From the NCBI GenBank assembly GCA_947165675.1, contig CAMVBJ010000022.1, forward strand, positions 1 through 55,191: a stretch of DNA of 55,191 bases, written 5' to 3'. The notes beneath the pieces are model-generated. The model was not told where the DNA came from. It ran no database searches and saw only the letters and a program-made list of their open reading frames with translations. This DNA comes from an uncultured Prevotellaceae bacterium. Its GTDB lineage: Bacteria; Bacteroidota; Bacteroidia; Bacteroidales; Muribaculaceae. Positions 43,772 to 53,230 of the stretch are shown here, piece after piece. Position 1 is the first letter of the stretch. Every line of letters begins with the position of its first letter. The position numbers and the translations under genes are program-made.

Positions 43772-44965
43772 TTAGCGGGCGTTGTAGGCTTCGAGGGCTT
43801 TCTCAAGCACTACCAGGGCACGCTTCAAGTCGTCGATCTTGAGCACATAGGCCATGCGCACCTCGTCCTTACCCAGGCCCTTGGTGGCATAGAAACCGCT
43901 GGCAGGTGCCATCATCACGGTCTCGCCCTCATAGTTGAACTCTTCCAGACACCAGCGGCAGAAGTCGTCGATGTCCTTTACCGGCAACTTGGCAACGGTG
44001 TAGAAGGCACCCATGGGCATCGGGCTGAAGACACCTGGGATTTTGTTCAATCCCTCAACGAGGCAGTTGCGGCGAGCAATATACTCGTCATACACGGCCT
44101 TGTGGTAGGCCTGCGGAGCTTCGAGCGAAGCCTCGGCGACGATCTGACCAATCAAGGGAGGACTCAAGCGGGCTTGAGCCAACTTCATGGCAGCAGCACG
44201 CACTTCCTTGTTGCGGGTGATGAAGGCTCCGATGCGGATACCGCACTCGCTGTAACGCTTGGACACACTGTCAATCATGATCACGTTGTCCTCAATGCCC
44301 TCAAGGTGCATGGCGCTGGTGTAAGGAGCATCGCTGTAGATGAACTCGCGGTAAACCTCGTCGGCAAACAAGAACAGGTCATATTTCTTCACCAGGTCGC
44401 GCAGACGCATCAACTCCTCGCGGCTATAGAGGGTACCGGTGGGGTTGTTGGGGTTGCAGATCATGATGGCGCGGGTACGCTCGTTGATGACTTTCTCAAA
44501 CTCCTCGACGGGAGGCAAGGCAAAACCGTCCTCAATGTGGGTGGTGATGGTGCGAACCACTGCGCCAGTCTCGCAGGCAAAGCCCATGTAGTTGGCATAA
44601 GCAGGCTCGGGAATGATGATTTCGTCACCAGGATTCAGGCATACCATGAAGGCCATCTGCACGGCCTCGCTGCCACCACAGGTGACGATGATGTCGTCCA
44701 CGTTCAGGTTGATATCGTAGCGCTTGTAGTAGCCCACGAGTTTCTCCAGATAGCTGGGATAACCCTGGGAGGGGCTGTATTCGAGCACCTTGCGGTCAAC
44801 ATGCTTCAGCGCCTCCAAACCTTCCTCGGGGGTGGGCAGGTCGGGCTGACCGATGTTCAGGTGATACACTTTGATACCGCGTTTCTTGGCGTCGGCTGCA
44901 AAGGGAGCCAGCTTCCTGATGGGCGAAGCGGGCATGTCAACGCTGCGTTGTGAAATCTTAGGCAT
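43772..44965 (-). CDS. Class I/II pyridoxal-phosphate aminotransferase
   Basis: The 397-residue cytoplasmic aminotransferase has fold-type I hallmarks: INIGQPDLPTP-like substrate segment (NIGQPDLPTPEEGLEAL), NPNNPTG at 171-177, ADEVYREF with Asp202, and the PLP lysine K236 in DSVSKRYSECGIRIG. It most resembles aspartate/aromatic aminotransferases of the AspC-like subgroup; the substrate cannot be fixed from sequence. The ATG at 44965 matches the family start (ISQRSVDMPASPIRKL). It has its own promoter and terminator and appears monocistronic. Confidence 0.92.
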   Translation of the reverse strand: MPKISQRSVDMPASPIRKLAPFAADAKKRGIKVYHLNIGQPDLPTPEEGLEALKHVDRKVLEYSPSQGYPSYLEKLVGYYKRYDINLNVDDIIVTCGGSEAVQMAFMVCLNPGDEIIIPEPAYANYMGFACETGAVVRTITTHIEDGFALPPVEEFEKVINERTRAIMICNPNNPTGTLYSREELMRLRDLVKKYDLFLFADEVYREFIYSDAPYTSAMHLEGIEDNVIMIDSVSKRYSECGIRIGAFITRNKEVRAAAMKLAQARLSPPLIGQIVAEASLEAPQAYHKAVYDEYIARRNCLVEGLNKIPGVFSPMPMGAFYTVAKLPVKDIDDFCRWCLEEFNYEGETVMMAPASGFYATKGLGKDEVRMAYVLKIDDLKRALVVLEKALEAYNAR

Positions 44966-45023
44966 AATACAGTTTTTGAATTGATTGTTAATGATATTAT
45001 GAAAATGTTTTTTTCTATGGCGA

Positions 45024-45031
45024 CAAAATTA
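45024..45031 (-). promoter_or_regulatory. -7 element for the aminotransferase gene
   Basis: TAATTTTG on the minus strand, about 58 nt before the ATG at 44965. The rest of the 206-nt gap up to 45171 holds nothing recognisable. Confidence 0.58.
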
Positions 45032-45171
45032 CACAAAATTTGGTCAAGTCGAGCACAAAAGCACATAAAATGTGATTTTTGGGAAAAGCAACTTCGATGA
45101 ACATTCCCTCAAGGCACCCCAAATCATATCGGTTGATCGCGAATGCCTAAGATGATACAGTTGTTCATTGA

Positions 45172-47178
45172 TCAGTTGACGAAGTTGACCGACACGCCCA
45201 CTTGTAGACGGGCTGGATTCAGTGGGTAGTGGGGCGTGGCAAAGTAGGCGTCGCCACTGTGGATCTTCTGGTTGAAATGGGTCCAGGCGACAAAGAAACG
45301 TGCTTGCTTCATCTTGAAGTTGGCGTACAGGTTCATGATCGGGAAACCGCCACACTTCATCTCCTGCTGACCATGGAAGGTCATCGTGGCTGGGTTGTAG
45401 GCTGGAGCGTAATACTTGGTGTAGAAGTTGCCGTCAACGCCCATCTGCACGTGCAGTACGCGGGCGATAGTAAAGGTTGCATACAGGTTGCTGTAGATCG
45501 CAAATTTGGGCAACGGCAGCACCTCCTCGTTGCTGCTCGTCTGCAACACCGCGCTATTGTCCCAGTTGAAGGCCTTGAAGTGAAGCCCCTGGCTCAAGCG
45601 GGCACTCAACACATGGATGGCACCGCTATGTTGAGCAGGCAACCCGTCGGCATCCCAATAGATAAAGTCGGTCAATGTCTCGTAGCCCACGTTGACACGG
45701 GTCCACGAGAAGGGAATATCCAGTTCTCCGCCCACGCGCACGCGCTTGGTCTTGCTGAAGGTATTATCCCATGCGTAGTGGTTCGAGACGAAATGCTGGA
45801 TCAGATAGGGCGCAGCCAGGTTCTTGAAGTACCCGTAGCCCTTGACACTCACTGTGTCGCCCAGGAGCTTGAAGCGTGTGGTCACGTCGCCCGTGATGTC
45901 AACCTCGCCGGCAGCATCGCCCAGCACGCCGAACTGGGCTGTGGCGTTGTAGCGTAGCAGCGAACCCTGTTGCTTGGTGAGCTGTCCACCCAGCCACAGC
46001 AGGTTCTGGGTCTTGCGGTGGTCGGGGGCGAAGGGCAATGGGGTGAGTTTGCCTGATGAGTTATCAATGCTGTCACAGTCCACCTGGGTGTATCGTCTCA
46101 CCTCGTGGGTGCCGTACACCGCAAAGCCGAACTTGGCCCACTTGTTGAAGCCCTCGAGCATCGACACGCCCAGGGTGTTGCGCAGTCGCCAGTAGCGGGT
46201 AGCCTCGTCGGTGCCGTCGTCGTCGAGATAGGACCTGTCAAAGAAACTCATGTCCTCATGGCTATTGCTGTTCAGGAACTGATGCTTGCCGTGCTTGAAG
46301 TCAAGTGTCCAGATAAAACTCGTTACTGGGACGTATGTTCGGTCGATAATTGTGTCAGTCACGCTGTCACGGCGGTAGCGGTAAAAGCCTACCTTATAGC
46401 GCTGATTCAGATAGAGCTGGCTGCCTTCCAGATGGCTGTGGGCGCTGGTCAGCAGGGTAGGGATGCTCTTATTATCGACGCGAGTCACGCCTCCCTGGAC
46501 CTCGGCTGGGTCGGTGATATACCTGTCGTCGGTGATGCCACCACTCTCCTTGGTCGTGTAGTTGTAGTGGTTGAAGAACGCCTGCATCTCGTAGCGGTCA
46601 CCCATGTGAGACCCGAACAGGCGCCAGGTAAAGTCCTTGTCAGCCTGGGCGTCATAGGAGCCCTTGCTGTAGATATAGTCGATTCCGCCGCCCAACTGGG
46701 ACTTGCGGTTCACGTTGCCTGAAAATTCCAGCCGCGTCCGGTCCAGGTTGCTATACTTGTCGCCACCAGTCGAGTGGCTGAGCAGTGTCATGGGAATGCG
46801 TGTGTTGTAGAAACGCATCGTCCCTGTGTTGTGCATCCAGGCACCGATGGCGTCCTCAAAGAAGAATTCGCCTATTGCAGCAGGCCGGTTAAAGAACACT
46901 TGATCTTGTCCTGGTGCACCATAGTTGCCTGTGGTCACCCAAGCCTCGCTCACCATTGATGGCACCATCGTGCGGTGGTAATCCAGGTGCAAGGTGTCGA
47001 TTGTCGAGGGATAATGCAGTCCCAACGGCTCGCTGACACTCCAGGCAAACGACGGCTCAACCCGCTGCTTCTTGGACTTAGCGGGCTTGGACTTTTCCTG
47101 TGTGAACTGCGCTATGGTGACATTTGTCATCCCAGCCACAACAGCCATCAGGACTAATATGACAAGGCGTCTCTTCAT
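45172..47178 (-). CDS. Putative outer-membrane porin (Porin_10-like)
   Basis: The 668-residue protein has a signal peptide (about 1-23, ending TNVTIAQ), a basic linker, and then a long alternating beta-strand pattern typical of an outer-membrane barrel. It matches the Bacteroidetes putative porin family (PF14121): GIDYIYSKGSYDAQADKDFTWRLFGSHMGDRYEM, FNHYNYTTKESGGITDDRYI, and a C-terminal aromatic-rich strand (LQVGVSVNFVN). Substrate is unknown. The -7 element ends 8 nt before the ATG, giving an almost leaderless transcript. The two genes downstream on the same strand have separate promoters. Confidence 0.85.
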   Translation of the reverse strand: MKRRLVILVLMAVVAGMTNVTIAQFTQEKSKPAKSKKQRVEPSFAWSVSEPLGLHYPSTIDTLHLDYHRTMVPSMVSEAWVTTGNYGAPGQDQVFFNRPAAIGEFFFEDAIGAWMHNTGTMRFYNTRIPMTLLSHSTGGDKYSNLDRTRLEFSGNVNRKSQLGGGIDYIYSKGSYDAQADKDFTWRLFGSHMGDRYEMQAFFNHYNYTTKESGGITDDRYITDPAEVQGGVTRVDNKSIPTLLTSAHSHLEGSQLYLNQRYKVGFYRYRRDSVTDTIIDRTYVPVTSFIWTLDFKHGKHQFLNSNSHEDMSFFDRSYLDDDGTDEATRYWRLRNTLGVSMLEGFNKWAKFGFAVYGTHEVRRYTQVDCDSIDNSSGKLTPLPFAPDHRKTQNLLWLGGQLTKQQGSLLRYNATAQFGVLGDAAGEVDITGDVTTRFKLLGDTVSVKGYGYFKNLAAPYLIQHFVSNHYAWDNTFSKTKRVRVGGELDIPFSWTRVNVGYETLTDFIYWDADGLPAQHSGAIHVLSARLSQGLHFKAFNWDNSAVLQTSSNEEVLPLPKFAIYSNLYATFTIARVLHVQMGVDGNFYTKYYAPAYNPATMTFHGQQEMKCGGFPIMNLYANFKMKQARFFVAWTHFNQKIHSGDAYFATPHYPLNPARLQVGVSVNFVN

Positions 47179-47186
47179 TTCATCGG

Positions 47187-47194
47187 CAAAGATA
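47187..47194 (-). promoter_or_regulatory. -7 element for the porin gene
   Basis: TATCTTTG on the minus strand ends 8 nt before the ATG at 47178, so the predicted leader is about 5 nt. Confidence 0.65.
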
Positions 47195-47270
47195 ATGCTT
47201 TTTTTAATCTTACACGGTAAAAATATAGCTCTTATCAGCCATTTCTGTTTTACACCTTGCTACTATACAT

Positions 47271-47322
47271 AAAAAGGCAAGAAAGACAAACTCTTGATTG
47301 ATAGTCATTTGTCTCTCTTGCC
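47271..47322 (-). terminator. Terminator of the efflux operon
   Basis: On the minus strand a 15-bp stem with one mismatch (47308-47322 with 47276-47290) is followed by TTTTTATG. It closes the tetR-to-PII transcript. Confidence 0.85.
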
Positions 47323-47354
47323 ACCTGTTGTAACCACAAGCGTGTGGGTGATGA

Positions 47355-47648
47355 TTAGATCGTGCGCTCCACGGGCAGGACAAAGGCACGTAATCCCAGT
47401 TTGGGCGTTGCCACATCCATCTGGTGTAGCTCGTCGAGGACGGCATCCACGCGACGGTCATCCACGATGGTCAGGATGGCCGAGGCAATCGATGGCCAAG
47501 CATGGGTCGCATAGTGAGGTTCACCCGTCTTGCTGCCGCGACCTTGCACCTCGCGCCAGCCAGTGAAGCCACGGCAGTTGAGCAGATGCAATTTATCGAC
47601 AATGCGGTCATAGTAGGCCTCATCAAAGGCTATAAATATCGCTTTCAT
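47355..47648 (-). CDS. PII-like regulatory protein in the efflux operon
   Basis: The 97-residue protein resembles PII-superfamily proteins: MKAIFIAFDEAYYDRIVDKLHLLNCRGFTGWREVQGRG, a short loop (SKTGEPHYATHAWPS), and ILTIVDDRRVDAVLDELHQM. That is the ferredoxin-like beta-alpha-beta arrangement of a trimeric PII or DUF3240 protein with a much shorter T-loop than GlnB. It starts 3 nt after the RND pump gene, so it is translationally linked to it. Similar short PII-like proteins occur beside transporters, where they may sense a metal or small ligand. I infer that it modulates or reports on the pump. The family call is from pattern only. Confidence 0.75.
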   Translation of the reverse strand: MKAIFIAFDEAYYDRIVDKLHLLNCRGFTGWREVQGRGSKTGEPHYATHAWPSIASAILTIVDDRRVDAVLDELHQMDVATPKLGLRAFVLPVERTI

Positions 47649-47651
47649 ATC

Positions 47652-50600
47652 TTACTTCTGTTTTTTGTTGTTTTCGTGAAGTTTCTTGCGCGTGCGGCGG
47701 ATGCCTGTCAGTGCAAAGATGGTGTACATCGTGGGCACAAACAGCAGCGTCATCACAGTGGACATCGTCAGACCACCGATTACCGCAGTACCCATCGGGC
47801 GCCACATCTCACTACCCACACCAGTACCGATAGCCATGGGCACCATACCCAGGATGGTCGTCAACGAGGTCATCAATACAGGACGCAGACGCGAGTGACC
47901 ACCGTTGATCACTGCTCGACGGATACTCATGCCACGCTCGCGGTTCAGGTTGATGTAGTCGATGAGCACGATACCGTTTTTCACCACAATACCAATCAGC
48001 ATGATGGCACCGATCATCGACATCACGTTCAGGTTGGTGCGCGTCAACAGCAGGATGATCACGATACCCGAGAAGGCAAACATGATCGAGGTCATGATGA
48101 TGGCAGGATAGGTGAACGACTCAAACTGGGCGGCCATCACAATGTAAACGAGCAGGATGATGAGGATGGCCAGAATTCCCAGATCGCCGAATGAGTCTTG
48201 CTGGTCCTCATAACTACCACTCAACTGGATCATAACATCGGCAGGCTTGTCCATCTTGTCGATGAGTGGTTGGGCATCGGCAATGACCTCACTCATCGGG
48301 CGTTCTTGAACAACGGTCGAAACGGTGATGATGCGCTCACGGTCCTTACGCTCGATGGTGGGCGGATAGAAGCGCTCAACAACGGTACCCACTTCCTTGA
48401 GGCGAACACCTGTACCCATCGAGTTGTAAAGCATGATGTTCTCGATGTCGCTGATGCTGCGACGGTGCTCGGGATCATACATCACCTTGATGTCATACTC
48501 CATACCATCCTCACGGAAGTAGCTGGCCGTTGAACCATTGATGCGGTTACGCAGGGCTGTAGCAGCAGTGCTCAGGTTCAGACCGTAGAGAGCCAACTTT
48601 TCGCGGTCAAAGTCCACATGATACTCGGGCTGGTAGTCACTACGGCTGATGTTGATATCGGCAGCGCCCTTCACGCTCTCAAGGATGCGTTTCAATCGCT
48701 GGGCCACGCTGTCGGTCTTGGTGAAATCATAGCCATAGATCTCATAGTTGAGCGTGTTCTGTCCGCTCATGCCGCCTCCACGGCCACCACCCACGTTGAC
48801 CATGGCACGCTTGAGTTCGGGGTAGTTCTTGAGGTCTTCACGCATCAAGCCAGCAATCTCGGTGATGCCACGCTTGCGCTCATTGGAGTTGGTGAGCATG
48901 ATGTTCATCGAGATGATGTGCGAGCCGTTGCTCTGCATCGAGGCAAAGGTGTTGTCGCTGCTAGCTTGACCCACAGTATAGTTGAAAGACTTGATTTCAG
49001 GATACTTCTGGGTCCACTCCTTGTACAGTCGCTGGCTGACGTCCTTGGCCAGGTCAACCCTGGAACCAATGGGCAACTCCAGGGTAACACCCAGACGGCC
49101 ATTATCGTTGGTCGGGAAGAACTCAGTACCCACAAACTTCATCAAGAACATCGAGGCGACAAAGACACCTAATGCTGTTGCCGAGGTGATCCAGCGATGG
49201 GCCACACACACGTCAAGCACCTTAGCATAGAAGTCATCAATCTTGTCGAGCACCTTGAGGATGGGACCATACACCTTCTTGAAGATGGTGGTATCTCCCA
49301 CGTTGAGGCGCAGCAGGCGGCTACACAGCATGGGCGTCAACATCAAGGCGCAGATAAGCGACAGCACCATCATGATGGTCACCATCCAGCCCAGCTGCTT
49401 GAACAGCACACCCGTCATACCCTTGACCATCGTCAACGGGAAGAACACGGCAATCAGCGTTAATGTCGAGGCCATAACCGAGAGGGCAACCTCGTTGGTA
49501 CCGTTGACGGCAGCCTGCATGGGTGCTGAACCGCGCTCGATGTGGGTCGTCACATTCTCCAGCACCACAATGGCATCATCGACCACCATACCGATGGCGA
49601 TGGACAATGCCGATAGGGATACGATATTCAACGAGTTACCAGTGGCATACAAGTAGATAAACGAGGCAATCAGCGAGATGGGGATGGTCACCAGCACGAT
49701 AACGGTTGCACGCCAGCGTCCCAGGAACACAAACACCACAATACCCACAAACAACAGGGCGAACAGCACCGTCTCGACCAGCGAGGCGATGGTGTTGCGG
49801 ATGTTGTCGCTCGTATCGACGATGTATCCCAACTTGATGTCACTCGGAAGGTTCTTCTGAATCTTAGGCAACTCTTGGGCAATCTTTTCGGAAATCTGCA
49901 CCGAATTGGCGCCCGATTGCTTCTGCACGATGATCATCGCACCCTTTTGACCATTATTGTAACTCTCCTGGGCACGTTCCTCTAGTGAGTCGTCAATGCG
50001 AGCCACGTCACTCAGGTGGACGATGCCGCCAGTGGGAGACATACCCACGACCATGTTACCCATCTGCTGGGGGTCGCTGAACTCACCCTGCACGCGCAGG
50101 GGGTAGGTCTCGTTGCCAATATCGAAGGTACCACCGGGGATGTTTCGGTTCTCGGCACCTACCAGAGCTGCTATCGTCTCAACACTCAGGTTGTAGGCCT
50201 CCATGCGCAGGGGATCCAGATAGATGTGCACCTCACGCTTGGGGGCACCGGCAATCGACACCGAACCCACGCCATCGACACGTGCCAGCGGGTTGGCCAC
50301 GTTCTCATCGAGGATTTTGTACAGACCGGGCATACTCTGGGTGGCCTGCACCGAGAGCAGCACGATGGGGATCATGTCGCTACTGAACTTGAAGATGATG
50401 GGCGTGTTGGCATCGTCGGGCAACATGCTCGACACCATATCGAGTTTGTCGCGCACATCGTTGGTCAATGCCTCAATGTCATAGCCGTACTCAAATTCAA
50501 GGGTCACAATCGAGATGTTCTCACGACTGTTGGAGGTGATATGCTTGAGGTGCTCCACCGAGTTGAGGGCATTCTCTAGCGGGCGGGTCACGTTCTGCTC

Positions 50601-50777
50601 AATGTCTGATGCACTGGTACCCGCATAGCTGGTCATGACCATGATGGTATTGGTCTCCACATCGGGAAACAGGTCGATGGGCAAACTCCTGAGAGAGAAC
50701 AGGCCAAGTACAATCAGTGCCACGAACACGAGGGTCGTGGTTACCGGTCGTTTTACTGAACTGGAATATAGGCTCAT
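47652..50777 (-). CDS. RND efflux pump inner-membrane subunit (HAE1 type)
   Basis: The 1041-residue proton-driven pump has the AcrB/MexB architecture: first helix at about 10-30, a periplasmic porter domain with LPIDLFPDVETNTIMV, helices at about 335-420, and the proton-relay pair D400-D401 in GMVVDDAIVVLENV. A second porter half and C-terminal helices follow (LVYIVMAAQFESFTYPAIIMTSI). It fits hydrophobic drug or bile-salt export better than heavy-metal export, because the metal-pump Met/Glu signature is not obvious. It lies between adaptor (9 nt) and PII-like (3 nt) genes. Confidence 0.94.
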   Translation of the reverse strand: MSLYSSSVKRPVTTTLVFVALIVLGLFSLRSLPIDLFPDVETNTIMVMTSYAGTSASDIEQNVTRPLENALNSVEHLKHITSNSRENISIVTLEFEYGYDIEALTNDVRDKLDMVSSMLPDDANTPIIFKFSSDMIPIVLLSVQATQSMPGLYKILDENVANPLARVDGVGSVSIAGAPKREVHIYLDPLRMEAYNLSVETIAALVGAENRNIPGGTFDIGNETYPLRVQGEFSDPQQMGNMVVGMSPTGGIVHLSDVARIDDSLEERAQESYNNGQKGAMIIVQKQSGANSVQISEKIAQELPKIQKNLPSDIKLGYIVDTSDNIRNTIASLVETVLFALLFVGIVVFVFLGRWRATVIVLVTIPISLIASFIYLYATGNSLNIVSLSALSIAIGMVVDDAIVVLENVTTHIERGSAPMQAAVNGTNEVALSVMASTLTLIAVFFPLTMVKGMTGVLFKQLGWMVTIMMVLSLICALMLTPMLCSRLLRLNVGDTTIFKKVYGPILKVLDKIDDFYAKVLDVCVAHRWITSATALGVFVASMFLMKFVGTEFFPTNDNGRLGVTLELPIGSRVDLAKDVSQRLYKEWTQKYPEIKSFNYTVGQASSDNTFASMQSNGSHIISMNIMLTNSNERKRGITEIAGLMREDLKNYPELKRAMVNVGGGRGGGMSGQNTLNYEIYGYDFTKTDSVAQRLKRILESVKGAADINISRSDYQPEYHVDFDREKLALYGLNLSTAATALRNRINGSTASYFREDGMEYDIKVMYDPEHRRSISDIENIMLYNSMGTGVRLKEVGTVVERFYPPTIERKDRERIITVSTVVQERPMSEVIADAQPLIDKMDKPADVMIQLSGSYEDQQDSFGDLGILAILIILLVYIVMAAQFESFTYPAIIMTSIMFAFSGIVIILLLTRTNLNVMSMIGAIMLIGIVVKNGIVLIDYINLNRERGMSIRRAVINGGHSRLRPVLMTSLTTILGMVPMAIGTGVGSEMWRPMGTAVIGGLTMSTVMTLLFVPTMYTIFALTGIRRTRKKLHENNKKQK

Positions 50778-50786
50778 GGTTGAATG

Positions 50787-51800
50787 CTATTTCTTGAGTT
50801 CAACTTTTGCACCATCGTTCAGTCGCGATGCACCAGCGATAACCACTTGGCTACCCGATGCCAGGCCACCCTTGACCTCGTAACGGTCCTCCAGGCGCTG
50901 ACCCAGCTCGACCTCACGCAGCTCGACCTCGCCACCCTGGTAAACCCACACGTAGCGCACACCCGAGCCCACCTGTTTCTGCACGGCACGGTCAGGAACG
51001 ACAACGCTGTGGGTAGTGCCATAGTTGAAGTTCACGCGGGCAAACATACCGGTGCGCACCTTGTCACCACGATTGGTGATGGTCACCTCGACCTGGAAGG
51101 TACGGCTTGTGGCATCAACGGTGGGATGGATGAGGTAAACTTGACCATTAAAGGTCTCGTCGCCATAAGTGTCAAACTTCACCGTCACAGGCATTCCCCT
51201 CTTCACCTTAGGATACTCGGTCTCGTTGACATTGACAATGACCTTGAGGGGCTGCTGCTGCTCGATGGTCAACACCGGCAATCCAGCGGGCAGGTCTCCA
51301 GCATCATAATTCTTGGCTGTCACCACGCCGCTCACGGGAGAAGTGAGCACGGTGTTCTCCTGCATGGTGCGGATAGCGCGGGCGTTGGCGTCATACTGCG
51401 CCTGCAACTGATCCACTTGCTGCTGCGTTCCGCCACCAATTTTCACCAGTTCCTTGGCACGATCCAGCTCGCGCTTGAGGTTGGCAAGGGCAATCTGTTG
51501 CTGGGCGATGTTCACGTCATCAAGGATCACCAGCCGCTGTCCACGTGCTACTCGCGACCCCACGTCAACCAGGATGCGCTTGATGCGCGCCCCACTGTTC
51601 GACGAGATGTTATTGGTCTTGAAGGCCTCAACGGTACCAGTGTACTCGCTGATCTGCTTCACGGCTTCCTCGCCGATGGTCACTACCTCCACGATGGGCA
51701 GTTCTTCCTTCACTTCGGTTGTCTTTTTCTCGTCCTTGTTGGAGCAGGATGCTAATGCCAGGAGAAGCAATGCAATCGGTAAAAGTCTCTTTGTCTTCAT
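50787..51800 (-). CDS. RND efflux periplasmic adaptor (membrane fusion protein)
   Basis: The 337-residue lipoprotein has a signal with LASC lipobox (Cys19). It links the RND pump to the outer-membrane channel. Order of parts: an N-terminal strand region with IVEVVTIGEEAVKQISEYTGTVEAFKTN, lipoyl half-motifs (GARIKRILVDVGSRVARGQRLVILDD and LTSPVSGVVTAKNYDAGDLP), a helical hairpin between them, and a beta-barrel region (VKRGMPVTVKFDTYG). Length is near the family norm. It is the third gene of the operon, 79 nt after tolC. Confidence 0.94.
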   Translation of the reverse strand: MKTKRLLPIALLLLALASCSNKDEKKTTEVKEELPIVEVVTIGEEAVKQISEYTGTVEAFKTNNISSNSGARIKRILVDVGSRVARGQRLVILDDVNIAQQQIALANLKRELDRAKELVKIGGGTQQQVDQLQAQYDANARAIRTMQENTVLTSPVSGVVTAKNYDAGDLPAGLPVLTIEQQQPLKVIVNVNETEYPKVKRGMPVTVKFDTYGDETFNGQVYLIHPTVDATSRTFQVEVTITNRGDKVRTGMFARVNFNYGTTHSVVVPDRAVQKQVGSGVRYVWVYQGGEVELREVELGQRLEDRYEVKGGLASGSQVVIAGASRLNDGAKVELKK

Positions 51801-51879
51801 TCTTTTTGATATATTTTGTTGTTGTATTGTTCCTATTATTATAGGTGGTTATTAATAATCATCTGGACTGTTCGGGATG

Positions 51880-53217
51880 TCATCTCACATAGTGGGTATT
51901 GCCCAATACATATTCCAAGTCGCTCTCAGCAACCAGGTAGTTGTAGATGGCCTGGTAGTAGGACAGGCGGGCTGCCATCAGGGCATCCTCGGTGTCACGC
52001 AATTGAATGAATGATGCGGCACCAATCTTGAAGCTCTGCTGCATAATGTCATTGGCCTTGACAGCCATGTTCACGCCAGCCTCATTGCTCTCAATCTGCT
52101 TGAGGTTCTTGGCGATGACATCGTTCTGGGTCTCGACTTGCATGTGCAGGCTACGCTCCAGATTTTCGCGTTGCCATTTCATCTCATCGAGAGCGATTTG
52201 GGCTTGTTTCTGCTTATAGTAGCGTTGACCACCCTGGAAGATGGGGAAAGCAAGAGTCAGACCCACGCTCGATGCTCGGCTCCAACGCAGGCCCGTGAAG
52301 GGGCTACCGTTGTTCATCGAGTGCCACATCAGGCTGGCGCTACCACTCAGGGTGGGATACCATGCCATCTTCTGCACCTCAAGGGCCTTTTTCAGGTAAT
52401 CCGTCTGCAAGTCCATTGACTTGAGGCTGGTGTTATTGGCCAGTGTGGTGTCGCTGCCTAAGGTATTGTTTAATGCTCGGGCATACATCTCGCCGCGGAA
52501 GTCGCTCAACTGCTGGCTCGGTGCAATCTCGGTGCGCACGTCCATACCCATGAGCACCTTGAGTTGGAGAAGCAAGGCGTTGATGGAGTTCTCGGCTTCG
52601 AGTATCGAGGGCTCCAAGTTGGTCACAGCCACGTTGGCACGAAGCACGTCATACTCTGATGCCGCGCCCAGGTCAAATTTCTTCTGAAAGATGTCGGCAT
52701 TCAACTTGGCGGTGGCGTGATTCTCCTCGATCACGCGCTTGCTGTCTTGGGCCAGCAGCAGGGCATAATAAGCTTTCTCGACTTGGTTGACCAGCGACAG
52801 TTTGTTGGCTCGCGCCTTCTCGTAGTTCTGCAGAATCTGGTTCTCGCTGAGTTTGATGGATTTCCACAGTTGAGGCACAACCAGGGGAATCTGAGCCTGG
52901 AAACCGGCAGCATGGGTGTTGTCATTACCCATCTTGATGGCCATGGAGCCGTTGGGGGTGTCCATGTACATCGTCTGCAAGGCCAGGTTGCGGGTGTACT
53001 GACCTGCCAAGTTGATGGTGGGCAGCAACTGTGCCACCACCTCCTTGCGGCTATAATCCACGCGGGTGATTTCCATCTCTTGAACTTTGATGGTGGGGTT
53101 TTCGTTCAAGGCGATACGTACGCACTCATCGAGCGAGAGTGTTAACTGGGCGTGAACACTCACAGTACTGCCGAATAGCGTTAATAAGATAATGTAAAAT
53201 AATTTCTTGTTGAACAT
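51880..53217 (-). CDS. TolC family outer-membrane efflux channel
   Basis: The 445-residue protein has a signal peptide (about 1-23, VSVHAQ). Two outer-membrane efflux domains (PF02321) are visible: LTLSLDECVRIALNENPTIKVQEMEI, GFQAQIPLV, NQVEKAYYALLLAQDSKRV, and in the second half GLTLAFPIFQGGQRYYKQKQAQIALDEMKWQRENLE. It supplies the outer-membrane exit duct for the downstream pump. It starts 13 nt after tetR. Confidence 0.93.
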   Translation of the reverse strand: MFNKKLFYIILLTLFGSTVSVHAQLTLSLDECVRIALNENPTIKVQEMEITRVDYSRKEVVAQLLPTINLAGQYTRNLALQTMYMDTPNGSMAIKMGNDNTHAAGFQAQIPLVVPQLWKSIKLSENQILQNYEKARANKLSLVNQVEKAYYALLLAQDSKRVIEENHATAKLNADIFQKKFDLGAASEYDVLRANVAVTNLEPSILEAENSINALLLQLKVLMGMDVRTEIAPSQQLSDFRGEMYARALNNTLGSDTTLANNTSLKSMDLQTDYLKKALEVQKMAWYPTLSGSASLMWHSMNNGSPFTGLRWSRASSVGLTLAFPIFQGGQRYYKQKQAQIALDEMKWQRENLERSLHMQVETQNDVIAKNLKQIESNEAGVNMAVKANDIMQQSFKIGAASFIQLRDTEDALMAARLSYYQAIYNYLVAESDLEYVLGNTHYVR

Positions 53218-53230
53218 CGGTATATTGGTT

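Noticed and set aside
43745-44953. A 402-codon plus-strand open frame opposite the aminotransferase gene
   Set aside because: It mirrors the minus-strand aminotransferase, which has a complete set of family motifs, and its own translation is His- and Val-rich with no recognisable domain.
47652-50777. Heavy-metal (CusA/CzcA-type) RND pump
   Set aside because: The PII-like neighbour made this tempting, but the sequence lacks a visible metal-pump signature and fits the HAE1 class better.
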